From contig JACRMO010000175.1 of assembly GCA_016214925.1 (NCBI GenBank), forward strand, positions 1 through 10,880: a DNA stretch of 10,880 nt, read 5' to 3'. The first letter of the stretch is position 1. Every line of letters starts with the position of its first letter. A model generated the notes under the pieces. It saw nothing but the letters and a program-made list of their open reading frames with translations, ran no database searches and was not told the DNA's origin. The translations under genes and the position numbers were made by a program. Positions 1 through 6,871 of the stretch are shown here, piece after piece. This stretch comes from Gammaproteobacteria bacterium (GTDB taxonomy: Bacteria > Pseudomonadota > Gammaproteobacteria > Thiohalobacterales > Thiohalobacteraceae).

Positions 1-41
1 AGCCAAGCCGATAACCCGACCGGACGATCCGCACGCCCGCC

Positions 42-857
42 ATGCCCGAATTACCCGAAGTCGAGACCACCCGCCGCGGCATCGAACCGCATCTGCTCGG
101 CCACCGCGTCACCGGACTTGTGATCCGTCAACGCCGGCTGCGCTGGCCGATCCCGCGCGCGCTCGACCATACGCTGCCCGGCCAGATCATCCGGGGCGTG
201 CGCCGACGCGCGAAGTATTTGTTGCTCGATACCGATGTAGGCACGGCCATCCTGCACCTCGGCATGTCCGGCAGTCTGCGTCTGGTGCCGCGCGATACGC
301 CCGTTGGCAAGCACGATCACGTCGATATCCAGCTCGACAGCGGTCTGAGTCTGCGCCTCACCGACCCACGGCGCTTCGGTGCATTGTTATGGACGACCGA
401 ACCTGCCGAACAGCATGAACTGCTTGCCGAGCTCGGCCCGGAACCGTTGAGCGATGCCTTCGACGGCGCGCATCTATGCAACGCCGCGCATGGTCGCAAG
501 CTCGCGGTGAAGCAATTCATCATGGATAGTCACATCGTGGTCGGCGTGGGCAACATCTACGCCAGCGAGGCGCTGTTCATGGCGGGCATTCATCCGACAC
601 GCCAAGCCGGGCGCATCGCGTGTGCGCGCTATGATGCGCTCGCCAAATGCATCAAACAGGTGTTGGCCGCCTCGATCAAAATGGGCGGCACCACGCTGCG
701 CGATTTCGTCGGTGGCGACGGCCAACCCGGGTATTTCAAACAGACGTTGCGCGTGTACGATCGCCTGGGTGAACCCTGCCACACTTGCGGCGCGCCGATT
801 CGCGGCAAGCGCATCGGCCAGCGTTCGAGTTTCTATTGCGTGAATTGCCAGCGCTGA
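42..857 (+). CDS. mutM: Formamidopyrimidine-DNA glycosylase (Fpg/MutM)
   Basis: Bifunctional base-excision repair enzyme that removes 8-oxoguanine and formamidopyrimidines and nicks the abasic site. The 271-residue length is normal for the family. The N-terminus reads MPELPEVE, so after Met removal Pro2 is the Schiff-base nucleophile and Glu3 the acid; this fixes the ATG start. Lys58 matches the conserved catalytic-domain lysine. Met75, Arg110 and Phe112 match the triad that fills the space left by the flipped base. The segment VVGVGNIYASEALF (about 166-179) is the helix-two-turn-helix signature. The C-terminal zinc finger has Cys246, Cys249, Cys266 and Cys269, with Arg261 in its loop. The gene converges with the response regulator, leaving a 7-base gap. 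No strong Shine-Dalgarno is visible, and the 41 bases upstream in the window hold no recognisable promoter. Nothing is broken or missing. Confidence 0.97.
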   Translation: MPELPEVETTRRGIEPHLLGHRVTGLVIRQRRLRWPIPRALDHTLPGQIIRGVRRRAKYLLLDTDVGTAILHLGMSGSLRLVPRDTPVGKHDHVDIQLDSGLSLRLTDPRRFGALLWTTEPAEQHELLAELGPEPLSDAFDGAHLCNAAHGRKLAVKQFIMDSHIVVGVGNIYASEALFMAGIHPTRQAGRIACARYDALAKCIKQVLAASIKMGGTTLRDFVGGDGQPGYFKQTLRVYDRLGEPCHTCGAPIRGKRIGQRSSFYCVNCQR

Positions 858-874
858 GAACGCATCAACGCTGG
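848..874. terminator. Possible shared stem between convergent genes
   Basis: CCAGCG (848-853) and CGCTGG (869-874) form a 6-bp inverted repeat with a 15-base loop. It spans the 3' ends of mutM and the convergent response-regulator gene. Its position suits a bidirectional terminator, but neither side has a clear T-tract, so the call is weak. Confidence 0.2.
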
Positions 875-2262
875 ACGATACGCTCGACCTGAATACCGAG
901 CTTCTTCAAGCGGTGCCACAGACTGCGTTCACTGATACCGAGCCGGCGCGCGGCTTGCGCCTGTACACCTGCGCACTCGACCAACGCATCAGTAATCAAT
1001 CTGCGCTCGGCGTCCTCCAGCCAGGTATCGAGATCCTGATTACCTAATGCCGCGATTGCGACGTTCTCGGCACGCTCGGCCCGACCACCACCGCTGACCA
1101 CCTTGTCGGGCAGATCATCGACGCCGATGACATCACCCCGGCAACTCAGCAGGGAACGCTCGACTGCATTGCGCAGTTCGCGGACATTGCCGGGCCAGTC
1201 ATACGCCGCCAATACCGCATGCGCATCCGCGGAGAACTGTGCGACAGATTTATCCATCTCCGCACGCAGATCATCGAGGAATGCCTGGGCCAGCAGCGGG
1301 ATGTCGCTGGCACGTTCGCGCAGCGGCGGGATGCGGATGTTGTACACGTCGAGCCGATACAGGAGATCTTCGCGGAACCGGCCTTCGTCGACCAGTTTGT
1401 GCAGATCGCGATTGGTCGCGGCAATCACGCGCAGGTCGACGCGGCGGATGACATCGCTGCCCAGCGGCGAGAACTCGCGCTCCTGCAAGACGCGCAGCAA
1501 CTTGGCCTGTAGATCGGGACTCAGATCGCCGATCTCGTCCAGAAACAGCGTGCCGCCGTTGGCCTGCTCCAGACGGCCCATGCGGTTCTGCGCGGCGCCG
1601 GTGAACGCACCTTTCACATAGCCGAACAGTTCACTTTCGATCAGATCGCGCGGAATCGCCGAACAGTTGATCGCCACCCAGGGGCGATCGGCGCGCGGCC
1701 CTTGTTCGTGGATCGTGCGCGCCACGGCCTCCTTGCCGGTGCCGCTCTCGCCGGTGATCAGCACATTGGTCTTATACGGCGCGACCCGTTCGATCTCCGC
1801 GCGCAGATGCTGCATCGCCGCACTCGCGCCGATCAGACGTTGGCCGGCATGCGCGCTGCTGACGACCGCATGCAGCTGAAGATTTTCCTGCAGCAGGTCG
1901 CGCAGGCGCAGCGCATTCCGCACGGCGAACTGCAACTCCTCCGGCTCGAAGGGCTTGCACAGATAATCGGAGGCACCGGCCTGAAGGCATTCGATAGCGG
2001 AACGGATCGATCCATACGCCGTTACCACGATCACCGGCAGATCCGGCCGTTCCTGATGACAGCGGGCAACGAACTGCTCGCCGCGCATACCGGGCATTCT
2101 CAGATCCGACAACACCACATCCAGATCGGGATCGCGCAGCAGGGCGAACGCATCTTCGCCGCTGGCAGCCGCCAACACGCGATAACCGACTTCTTCGAGA
2201 GTCATCTTCATGACTGTGAGCATGTTGCGCTCATCGTCGACGATCAGCACTGTTCGCTGCAT
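865..2262 (-). CDS. Sigma-54-dependent response regulator, NtrC/AtoC/ZraR type
   Basis: Cytoplasmic two-component response regulator that should activate RNA polymerase carrying sigma-54. The 465 residues show the full three-domain layout. The receiver (1-120) has the acidic pair Asp9/Asp10, phospho-acceptor Asp53, Thr81 and Lys103. The AAA+ domain (about 142-370) has Walker A GESGTGKE (171-178), the sigma-54-contacting GAFTGA loop (218-223), Walker B ending in LDEIG (241-245), and arginines in RFREDLLYRL (295-304). The C-terminal Fis-type helix-turn-helix covers about 434-456. It lies downstream of the kinase gene: the kinase TGA and this ATG share one base (TGATG), which implies translational coupling. 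All residues needed for phosphorylation, ATP hydrolysis and sigma-54 contact are present. The ligand or stress sensed is unknown, so no specific family name is given. The nearest sigma-54 promoter is the one at 4114-4129. Confidence 0.95.
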   Translation of the reverse strand: MQRTVLIVDDERNMLTVMKMTLEEVGYRVLAAASGEDAFALLRDPDLDVVLSDLRMPGMRGEQFVARCHQERPDLPVIVVTAYGSIRSAIECLQAGASDYLCKPFEPEELQFAVRNALRLRDLLQENLQLHAVVSSAHAGQRLIGASAAMQHLRAEIERVAPYKTNVLITGESGTGKEAVARTIHEQGPRADRPWVAINCSAIPRDLIESELFGYVKGAFTGAAQNRMGRLEQANGGTLFLDEIGDLSPDLQAKLLRVLQEREFSPLGSDVIRRVDLRVIAATNRDLHKLVDEGRFREDLLYRLDVYNIRIPPLRERASDIPLLAQAFLDDLRAEMDKSVAQFSADAHAVLAAYDWPGNVRELRNAVERSLLSCRGDVIGVDDLPDKVVSGGGRAERAENVAIAALGNQDLDTWLEDAERRLITDALVECAGVQAQAARRLGISERSLWHRLKKLGIQVERIVQR

Positions 2263-4001
2263 CAGCTGTCCTCGTGGGTAATCTGAAAGCGCATGGCAAA
2301 GCAGGCGCCGGGGCCGGTGTCCGGCACCAATTCCAATCGCGCACCGTTGGCCTCGACCAGGGTGCTGGCGATGGTCAATCCCAAGCCGCTGCCCTGTTCC
2401 TTGGTGCTGAAGAACGGCTCGAACAATCGCGTCATCTGTTCCAGTGAAACACCGGGGCCGCTATCCCGCAGCAACACCGACACGCTATTACCTGCGCAGC
2501 TCGAATGAATCATCAGCCGACCGGGCATGCTGCCGATCGCCTCGCCCATCGCCTCCAGGGCATTGCGGATCAGATTGACCCAGGCCTGGCGCAACAACTC
2601 GCGATCCGCGCGCACCCGGCAGAGTCCATGGTCGATGTGGCGTTCCACGGCGATATCCTCACGCCCCGCCAGCATCACCTGCAAGGCGGCCTCCAACGGC
2701 TCCAGCGGATCGAGCGTGGCGAATTCCGGATGCCGATGCCGGGCGAGCTGCTGGAAATCGCGCAGGAACTGATCCAGACGCAGACTCTCTTCGCGGATAA
2801 CCCGGCGCAGTTCCGCACGCTTGGCCGGATCCTCCGATGATTCCATCAATCGCGAAGCAGTGTTGATTACGCCGATCGGATTGCGGATCTCATGCGCCAT
2901 GGCGAGCGATAATTCACCCAATGCGGCAATCTTGTCGCGCTGGAACTCGCGGCGCTGTTCATCGCGCGCCTCGCGCAGCCGCTGCGCCATTTCGTTGAAG
3001 GCGTGCGCCAGATCGCCGAGCTCATCGCGGCTGTACAGAGGTATCTCCGCCTTGAAATCCTGCGCCGCAACTTTCATCACGCCGTCACGCAGATATTCGA
3101 CCGGACGTACCACAATGCGTCCGAGCAGCAAACCGGTCACCGTCGCCAGCAGCAAGCCGAGCAAGGTGATGGCCACGGTCAATGCGGCCTGATCGGTCAG
3201 CAAGCGCGTGCCGCCCTGTCGCGCCAGACCGCTGAACAGCACCGCCTCGACCGTGCCGGTCGCATCGACAACTGGCGTGTACAAACCCCAATACTCCCCG
3301 CTCTCGGCCTGCTTGCTGTAATACGTCTGGCGCTGCTGCAGTTGCGCGAATGCCACAGGCGGCAGGCGCAGCCGCAACGGCTGGTCCTCCTCGGAAAAGG
3401 CCTTGGCGAAATCCCCTTCGCGCGGATAGAACAGGCGCGTCTTGAGCCCGCTCGCTTGACTCAAATGGTTCAGCAGATTCTTGTCGAACAGCGTGCCCAG
3501 CACCAGACGGTAATGCCGCGGCGCATCGCGCGGGACGCGGATGATGGTGATTGCCGCAAGCATACCCTTGCCATCCTGGTCGACCTTCACCACGGCGGTA
3601 TCCTGCCCGTGGCTCCAAGAGGTGGCGAGACGGATGGGATGGGATGAATACACAAGTTTGCCGTCGGCGTCGTACACCTGTACCAGATTGATACCCAACT
3701 CCCGGGCTAATTTCTCGAGCTGGGGTGGAATCGGTGATGCAGTGCTGTCCAGTTGCAGTTCGCCGTGCGCGGTTTCCTCCAGCACATCGGCGAGCAGGCG
3801 CGAGTTCTCGTGGATGCGATTCAAGGAAGCTTTGTTCACTTCGGCCGCCTCGCGTATCCACCGCTCGATGGATTCGTCGGTGCGTCCAGCGATCCAGGAA
3901 GCCGACAGCCAGCCCGTGATCAGCATGGGCACCACGATGATCACCAAGATCACCAACAGCACCTTGCGCTGCAAACGGTTCATGTGAAGTAGCGCGAGCA
4001 T
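2262..4001 (-). CDS. Membrane-bound sensor histidine kinase
   Basis: Sensor partner of the adjacent response regulator. With the start at 4001 it has 579 residues. A first membrane span (about 14-32) precedes a periplasmic region of roughly 230 residues. Part of that region (around 95-125, ending KLVYSSHP) looks Cache/PAS-like, but the ligand cannot be inferred. A second span (about 272-297) leads to HAMP (298-350), then HisKA with phospho-acceptor His370 in AMAHEIRNP. The ATPase domain has the N-box NLIRNALEAM (Asn480), G1 DSGPGVS (513-519), F-box FEPFFSTK (527-534) and G2 GSGLGLTI (537-544). Start choice: a TTG at 4043 has poor spacing to any ribosome site and an ATG at 3983 has none, whereas the ATG at 4001 has AGGA eight bases upstream. 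The gene is intact and reads away from the Sel1/SulP genes. Confidence 0.94.
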   Translation of the reverse strand: MLALLHMNRLQRKVLLVILVIIVVPMLITGWLSASWIAGRTDESIERWIREAAEVNKASLNRIHENSRLLADVLEETAHGELQLDSTASPIPPQLEKLARELGINLVQVYDADGKLVYSSHPIRLATSWSHGQDTAVVKVDQDGKGMLAAITIIRVPRDAPRHYRLVLGTLFDKNLLNHLSQASGLKTRLFYPREGDFAKAFSEEDQPLRLRLPPVAFAQLQQRQTYYSKQAESGEYWGLYTPVVDATGTVEAVLFSGLARQGGTRLLTDQAALTVAITLLGLLLATVTGLLLGRIVVRPVEYLRDGVMKVAAQDFKAEIPLYSRDELGDLAHAFNEMAQRLREARDEQRREFQRDKIAALGELSLAMAHEIRNPIGVINTASRLMESSEDPAKRAELRRVIREESLRLDQFLRDFQQLARHRHPEFATLDPLEPLEAALQVMLAGREDIAVERHIDHGLCRVRADRELLRQAWVNLIRNALEAMGEAIGSMPGRLMIHSSCAGNSVSVLLRDSGPGVSLEQMTRLFEPFFSTKEQGSGLGLTIASTLVEANGARLELVPDTGPGACFAMRFQITHEDS

Positions 4002-4026
4002 CCTACAAATCCTGTTGACTCCTACA
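4001..4026. repeat. Direct heptamer repeat TCCTACA x2
   Basis: TCCTACA occurs at 4001-4007 and 4020-4026, one repeat every 19 bases. It sits at the kinase start and about 115-140 bases upstream of the predicted sigma-54 transcription start, a usual distance for an activator site. Activator sites of this class are normally palindromic, so this is only a candidate regulatory repeat. Confidence 0.2.
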
Positions 4027-4113
4027 TTCCGCGAGGGTTCCAAAGCCCTGCTGCGATCACGACAAAAACATCAGTTGATTGAAATTCCTGAAAATCCGCT
4101 CGCCCATATCCAC

Positions 4114-4129
4114 TGGCCTGGAATTTGCG
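4114..4129 (+). promoter_or_regulatory. Sigma-54 (-24/-12) promoter
   Basis: TGGCCTGGAATTTGCG matches the sigma-54 consensus TGGCACG-N4-TTGCW. The invariant GG and GC are both present with the exact required spacing (ten bases between them), and the TGGC and TTGC blocks are complete; positions 5, 6 and 16 differ. Transcription would start near 4140, giving a leader of about 65 bases before the Sel1-repeat gene. It lies in the divergent space next to a sigma-54-activating response regulator, which raises confidence. Confidence 0.65.
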
Positions 4130-4205
4130 ATAGGCGCACCAAGTGAAGCAGGTGCATCACGCCTCATCACACAGATTTTTTGTTACACACCATTAAGGCA
4201 CAGCC

Positions 4206-4727
4206 ATGCCCGTCGCACAATTTATCAGACTCCTAGTGAACACCAGCCAACTAAGCTTCTACGCACAACCGACACCCACTCGCTACAACACCGCGCCTCT
4301 GCCGCGCAAACCCGGCAATCGCTGGCTGCTTGGCGCGGGCATGGCTGTCGGCGCCGTCGTCCTCGCCGCGATCGGAGGTCATGGCACGGCCATACCGCCC
4401 GACCAAGAGATCGCCTGGTTGAGTCAACTGGCCGCGAACGGCGATGCCGGCGCACAGCTGCAACTGGGGCTGGCCTACCGCGAGGGTCGTTACGGCCTGA
4501 AGGCGGACGAGAAAACCGGTTCGTACTGGCTCGCTCAAGCCGCGCACAACGGCCAATCCTATCCGGCCGGTCAGGGCACCGCGCCCGCACTACCGACCGC
4601 TCAACACCCTAACCAGCTGCACGCCATGGCCGCCCGGATCGGTTCCCCCACGCTGGAAACATTGGCTGATCTGTGGGATGTGGCGGTGCTGTCCGCACGC
4701 GCGCCGCAAACCGACCGTCTGCCATGA
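4206..4727 (+). CDS. Small membrane-anchored protein with a Sel1-like repeat
   Basis: 173-residue protein of unknown function. The ATG has AAGG seven bases upstream (4195-4198). About 37 polar N-terminal residues precede one hydrophobic span (about 39-57), after which the chain is hydrophilic. Residues 76-113 read as one Sel1-like (TPR-like) helical pair: LAANGDAGAQLQLGLAYREG, then a 'Y-G-x-K-A-D-E-K-T' turn and YWLAQAAHNG. Sel1 repeats usually mediate protein contacts. A second, poorer alpha-helical stretch (139-162, AARIGSPTLETLADLWD) may be a degenerate repeat. The topology (cytoplasmic N-terminus, repeat outside) is a guess. It sits between the sigma-54 promoter and the SulP gene, 117 bases upstream of the proposed SulP start, so it could be co-transcribed and act with the transporter. 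No signal cleavage site, catalytic motif or frameshift is visible. Confidence 0.7.
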   Translation: MPVAQFIRLLVNTSQLSFYAQPTPTRYNTAPLPRKPGNRWLLGAGMAVGAVVLAAIGGHGTAIPPDQEIAWLSQLAANGDAGAQLQLGLAYREGRYGLKADEKTGSYWLAQAAHNGQSYPAGQGTAPALPTAQHPNQLHAMAARIGSPTLETLADLWDVAVLSARAPQTDRLP

Positions 4728-4760
4728 CGGCGCGTGCCGCCGCCAACGACACTTGACGCA

Positions 4761-4795
4761 GCCAGCGCAACGTCAGCGTCAGCGGCATCGCTGGC
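4761..4795. repeat. Inverted repeat GCCAGCG / CGCTGGC
   Basis: Perfect 7-bp arms at 4761-4767 and 4789-4795 with a 21-base loop, between the Sel1-repeat gene and SulP. It could be an attenuating hairpin or an operator, or arise by chance in GC-rich DNA. No T-tract follows. Confidence 0.25.
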
Positions 4796-4805
4796 ATCCC
4801 GTTGC
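4792..4805 (+). promoter_or_regulatory. Sigma-54-like element with one-base-short spacer
   Basis: TGGCATCCCGTTGC contains both the TGGC and TTGC blocks, but the GG-GC gap is nine bases instead of ten. Sigma-54 promoters tolerate this poorly, so the element may be inactive or decayed. It lies 39 bases before the proposed SulP start. Confidence 0.2.
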
Positions 4806-4827
4806 CTACAGCATTCACCGACCAGAA

Positions 4828-4833
4828 CATAAT
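4828..4833 (+). promoter_or_regulatory. Possible -10 element for SulP
   Basis: CATAAT matches five of six bases of the sigma-70 -10 consensus. The only -35-like hexamer near it, TTGCCT at 4802-4807, is 20 bases away, which is too far for a good promoter. Transcription would start about five bases before the proposed CTG start at 4845. Confidence 0.25.
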
Positions 4834-4844
4834 CATTCAGACAG

Positions 4845-6650
4845 CTGAATATCAAAAACGTATTTCCCTTTCTCGCCTGGCCCCGTATCACCGCTGCTGC
4901 TTTCCGTGCCGACCTTATCGCCGGTCTGACGGTTGCGCTGGTTGCCATTCCGCAATCACTGGCCTACGCGCAACTGGCGGGCGTGCCCACCTACTATGGT
5001 CTCTACGCGGCCTTCATCCCCACCATCATCGGCGCGTTGTTCGGCTCGTCGCGGCAGCTCTCCACCGGCCCGGTGGCGATGACGTCGTTGCTGACGGCCG
5101 CCAGTGTCGCACAGCTGGCACCGCACGGCAGCGAGGCGTTCTATGCCTATGTGATCCTGCTCGCCTTGCTCTCCGGCCTGTTTCAGATCGCCTTCGGCAT
5201 GCTGCGCATGGGCATCCTGCTCAACTTCCTGTCGCACCCCGTGTTGATGGGGTTCATCAATGCCGCGGCGATCATCATAGGACTCTCGCAGCTGCCGGCC
5301 ATGCTGGGAATCCCCAGCCAGCAGTCGACGCATTTCCTGGTGGATATCGGTCAAGTCGTCATGCATCTCGACAAGGCCCACGGCGAGTCGCTGACCTTTG
5401 GCATCACGGCACTGGCAATGCTGATCGCACTCAAGAGATTCGCGCCGCGCCTGCCCGGCGTGTTGATCACGGTGACGTTGCTGACCGTGGTCAGTTACCT
5501 GTCCGGATATGTGAGTCTGGGCGGCAGGGTCGTCGGCGAAATCCCGCAAGGGCTGCCGAGCTTCAGTCTTCCGCCCCTGGACTGGCATGCCAGCATCGCC
5601 TTGATGCCGGCGGCGTTCGTCATCGCGCTGATCAGCTTCATGGAAGCGATGTCGAGTTCCAAGGTGATTGCCGTCAAGACCCGCACGCCCTGGGATGAGA
5701 ATCAAGAGTTGATCGCGCAAGGGCTCGCCAAGGTGGCGGCGGCCTTCAGTCAGTCCATGCCGGTCAGCGGCTCCTTCTCGCGTTCCGCGTTGAATCTGTC
5801 CGCCAACGCCAAGACCGGCTTGTCTTCCCTGTTTTCAGCGCTCTTCGTCGTGCTGACGTTGTTGTTTTTCACGCCGCTGCTTTATCACCTCCCCAAACCG
5901 GTACTCTCCGCGATCATCATGATGGCGGTTGGCGGACTGATCGACTTCAGCGTCATCATGAAATCCTGGCGCGCCAGCCGGGACGATGGCCTGACGGCAG
6001 TCGTCACCTTCGTTTCGACGCTGGCGTTCGCGCCCGATATCCAGAACGGCATTCTCAACGGCATCATCCTGTCCCTGGCGTTGTTGCTGTACAAAATGAC
6101 CAAGCCCAGGATCGCGCAGCTCGGTATGCATCCCGGAGGCACGCTGCGGGACCTGCGACGATTGGGTCTGCCGCAGTTGCACCCGAATCTCAGCGCGCTC
6201 CGCTTCGACGGCTCGCTGCAGTTCGTGAACGTGACGTATTTCGAGGATGCATTACTGCGGCTTGAAAGCGAGAATTCCGCGCTAAAATATATTCTCATAC
6301 AAGGCAGCGGCATTAACGATATAGATGCCTCAGGCGTCGACGTGCTGTTCAACCTTGCATCAAGATTCAGAGGCGCCGGCATCACCCTGGGATTCAGCGG
6401 ACTGAAGAGCCATGTCATGGAGATCATGAAAGCGACCGGGCTGACCAAGGAGATCGGCGAGGCCAATCTGTTTGGCAGCGACCGCGATGCGTTGGATAGA
6501 ATCATTCCGCGCCTGGGGAATCCCGGTCAGTCGGACGATCTGTCGGTCTATCAGTCGGCCAATCAGTCGAATGATGCGCCGTACAGATCAGCCGTCGGCC
6601 TTGGCCGGCAGGCCGAAGTCGTGCCCGTCTACACGACCACGAAGGCCTGA
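4845..6650 (+). CDS. SulP-family anion transporter with STAS domain (putative CTG start)
   Basis: Inner-membrane anion permease of the SLC26/SulP family; substrates in the family include sulfate and bicarbonate, and the sequence does not decide between them. From 4845 it has 601 residues, a usual length. The SulP signature begins early: FPFLAWPRITAAAFRADLIA (residues 7-26), then AIPQSLAYAQLAGVPTYYGL (34-53). Family blocks GSSRQLSTGPVA, NFLSHPVLMGF and SMPVSGSFSRSALN follow. The STAS domain covers about 450-557, with the DASG turn at 494-497. The reading frame is open from 4833, but no ATG, GTG or TTG precedes the GTG at 4983, and starting there would delete the first conserved helix (residues 1-46). 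CTG at 4845 would give MNIKNVFPFLAW, a typical SulP N-terminus. The C-terminal tail carries a 12-bp tandem repeat. It probably belongs to the Sel1-repeat transcription unit. Confidence 0.9.
   Translation: MNIKNVFPFLAWPRITAAAFRADLIAGLTVALVAIPQSLAYAQLAGVPTYYGLYAAFIPTIIGALFGSSRQLSTGPVAMTSLLTAASVAQLAPHGSEAFYAYVILLALLSGLFQIAFGMLRMGILLNFLSHPVLMGFINAAAIIIGLSQLPAMLGIPSQQSTHFLVDIGQVVMHLDKAHGESLTFGITALAMLIALKRFAPRLPGVLITVTLLTVVSYLSGYVSLGGRVVGEIPQGLPSFSLPPLDWHASIALMPAAFVIALISFMEAMSSSKVIAVKTRTPWDENQELIAQGLAKVAAAFSQSMPVSGSFSRSALNLSANAKTGLSSLFSALFVVLTLLFFTPLLYHLPKPVLSAIIMMAVGGLIDFSVIMKSWRASRDDGLTAVVTFVSTLAFAPDIQNGILNGIILSLALLLYKMTKPRIAQLGMHPGGTLRDLRRLGLPQLHPNLSALRFDGSLQFVNVTYFEDALLRLESENSALKYILIQGSGINDIDASGVDVLFNLASRFRGAGITLGFSGLKSHVMEIMKATGLTKEIGEANLFGSDRDALDRIIPRLGNPGQSDDLSVYQSANQSNDAPYRSAVGLGRQAEVVPVYTTTKA
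6527..6575 (+). repeat. 12-bp tandem repeat, four copies, in the SulP C-terminus
   Basis: Units begin at 6527, 6539, 6551 and 6563, with consensus TCAGTCGGNCNA. In frame they encode the tetrapeptides QSDD, LSVY, QSAN and QSND, after the STAS domain. The unit length is a multiple of three, so copy changes would keep the frame. It also creates repetitive Pro-Thr-Asp-Arg reading on the opposite strand, which is not a gene. Confidence 0.75.
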
Positions 6651-6757
6651 ATACACTACCCTGACGCCGCCGCCCGTGAACGGCATCGAGACCATCATCG
6701 TCGTCACGCGCACGCCGAACGCCGAGTAGTCCCACTCCCCTTGTGCAATAAACGCTA

Positions 6758-6775
6758 CACGGCATGGACGCCGTG
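6758..6775 (+). terminator. Possible terminator hairpin after SulP
   Basis: CACGGC-ATGGAC-GCCGTG gives a perfect 6-bp stem with a 6-base loop about 108 bases after the SulP stop. No U-tract follows, so it is at best a weak intrinsic terminator. Confidence 0.25.
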
Positions 6776-6833
6776 AGGCCGACCCCGCGCGTCCCCATGG
6801 TTTCGCAACGTGAACGGCGCAGCCGGTACGCGG

Positions 6834-6839
6834 TATAGT
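6834..6839 (+). promoter_or_regulatory. Possible -10 element of the PetA-like gene
   Basis: TATAGT matches five of six -10 consensus bases. TGAACG at 6811-6816, 17 bases upstream, would be a poor -35. Transcription would start near 6846, about 26 bases before the ATG. Confidence 0.35.
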
Positions 6840-6871
6840 TCGCCGCACCGGCCACACTGCGAAACCGCCCC

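Larger units (their letters stand above)
6651..6871. other. 221-base intergenic region
   Basis: Space between SulP and the PetA-like gene. It holds a short GC-rich hairpin (6758-6775) and a plausible -10 hexamer (6834-6839). I see no complete gene. The forward frame to the stop at 6727-6729 reads IETIIVVTRTPNAE, faintly like a TonB-receptor plug start, but it is too short to call. Confidence 0.5.

Noticed and set aside
3003..3647. Long open frame on the + strand opposite the histidine kinase (also 1702-2286 opposite the regulator)
   Set aside because: Antisense frames stay open in GC-rich coding DNA. The translations are rich in Arg/Gln/His with no recognisable domain, and the kinase and regulator are intact on the other strand.
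3631..3648. GGATG repeated three times within the kinase gene
   Set aside because: Encodes an ordinary part of the periplasmic domain. Three five-base units are too few to call a functional repeat.
4070..4079. Small palindrome ATCAGTTGAT as the regulator binding site
   Set aside because: Four-base arms are too short to support a call, and it is only about 35 bases from the -24 box, closer than usual enhancer sites.
4079..4612. Alternative + frame overlapping the Sel1-repeat gene
   Set aside because: No domain or plausible membrane segment; the other frame carries the Sel1 pattern, a membrane span and a ribosome site.
4983..4985. GTG at 4983 as the SulP start
   Set aside because: It would discard the conserved first membrane helix and has no convincing ribosome-binding site.
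4956..6505. Minus-strand open frames opposite SulP (4956-5720 and 5885-6505)
   Set aside because: Shadows of the SulP gene with low-complexity composition and no domain or ribosome site.
6690..6729. Peptide IETIIVVTRTPNAE resembling a TonB-dependent receptor plug start
   Set aside because: Fourteen residues in a frame that stops at once, one residue short of the usual motif, with no barrel sequence after it. Probably chance.
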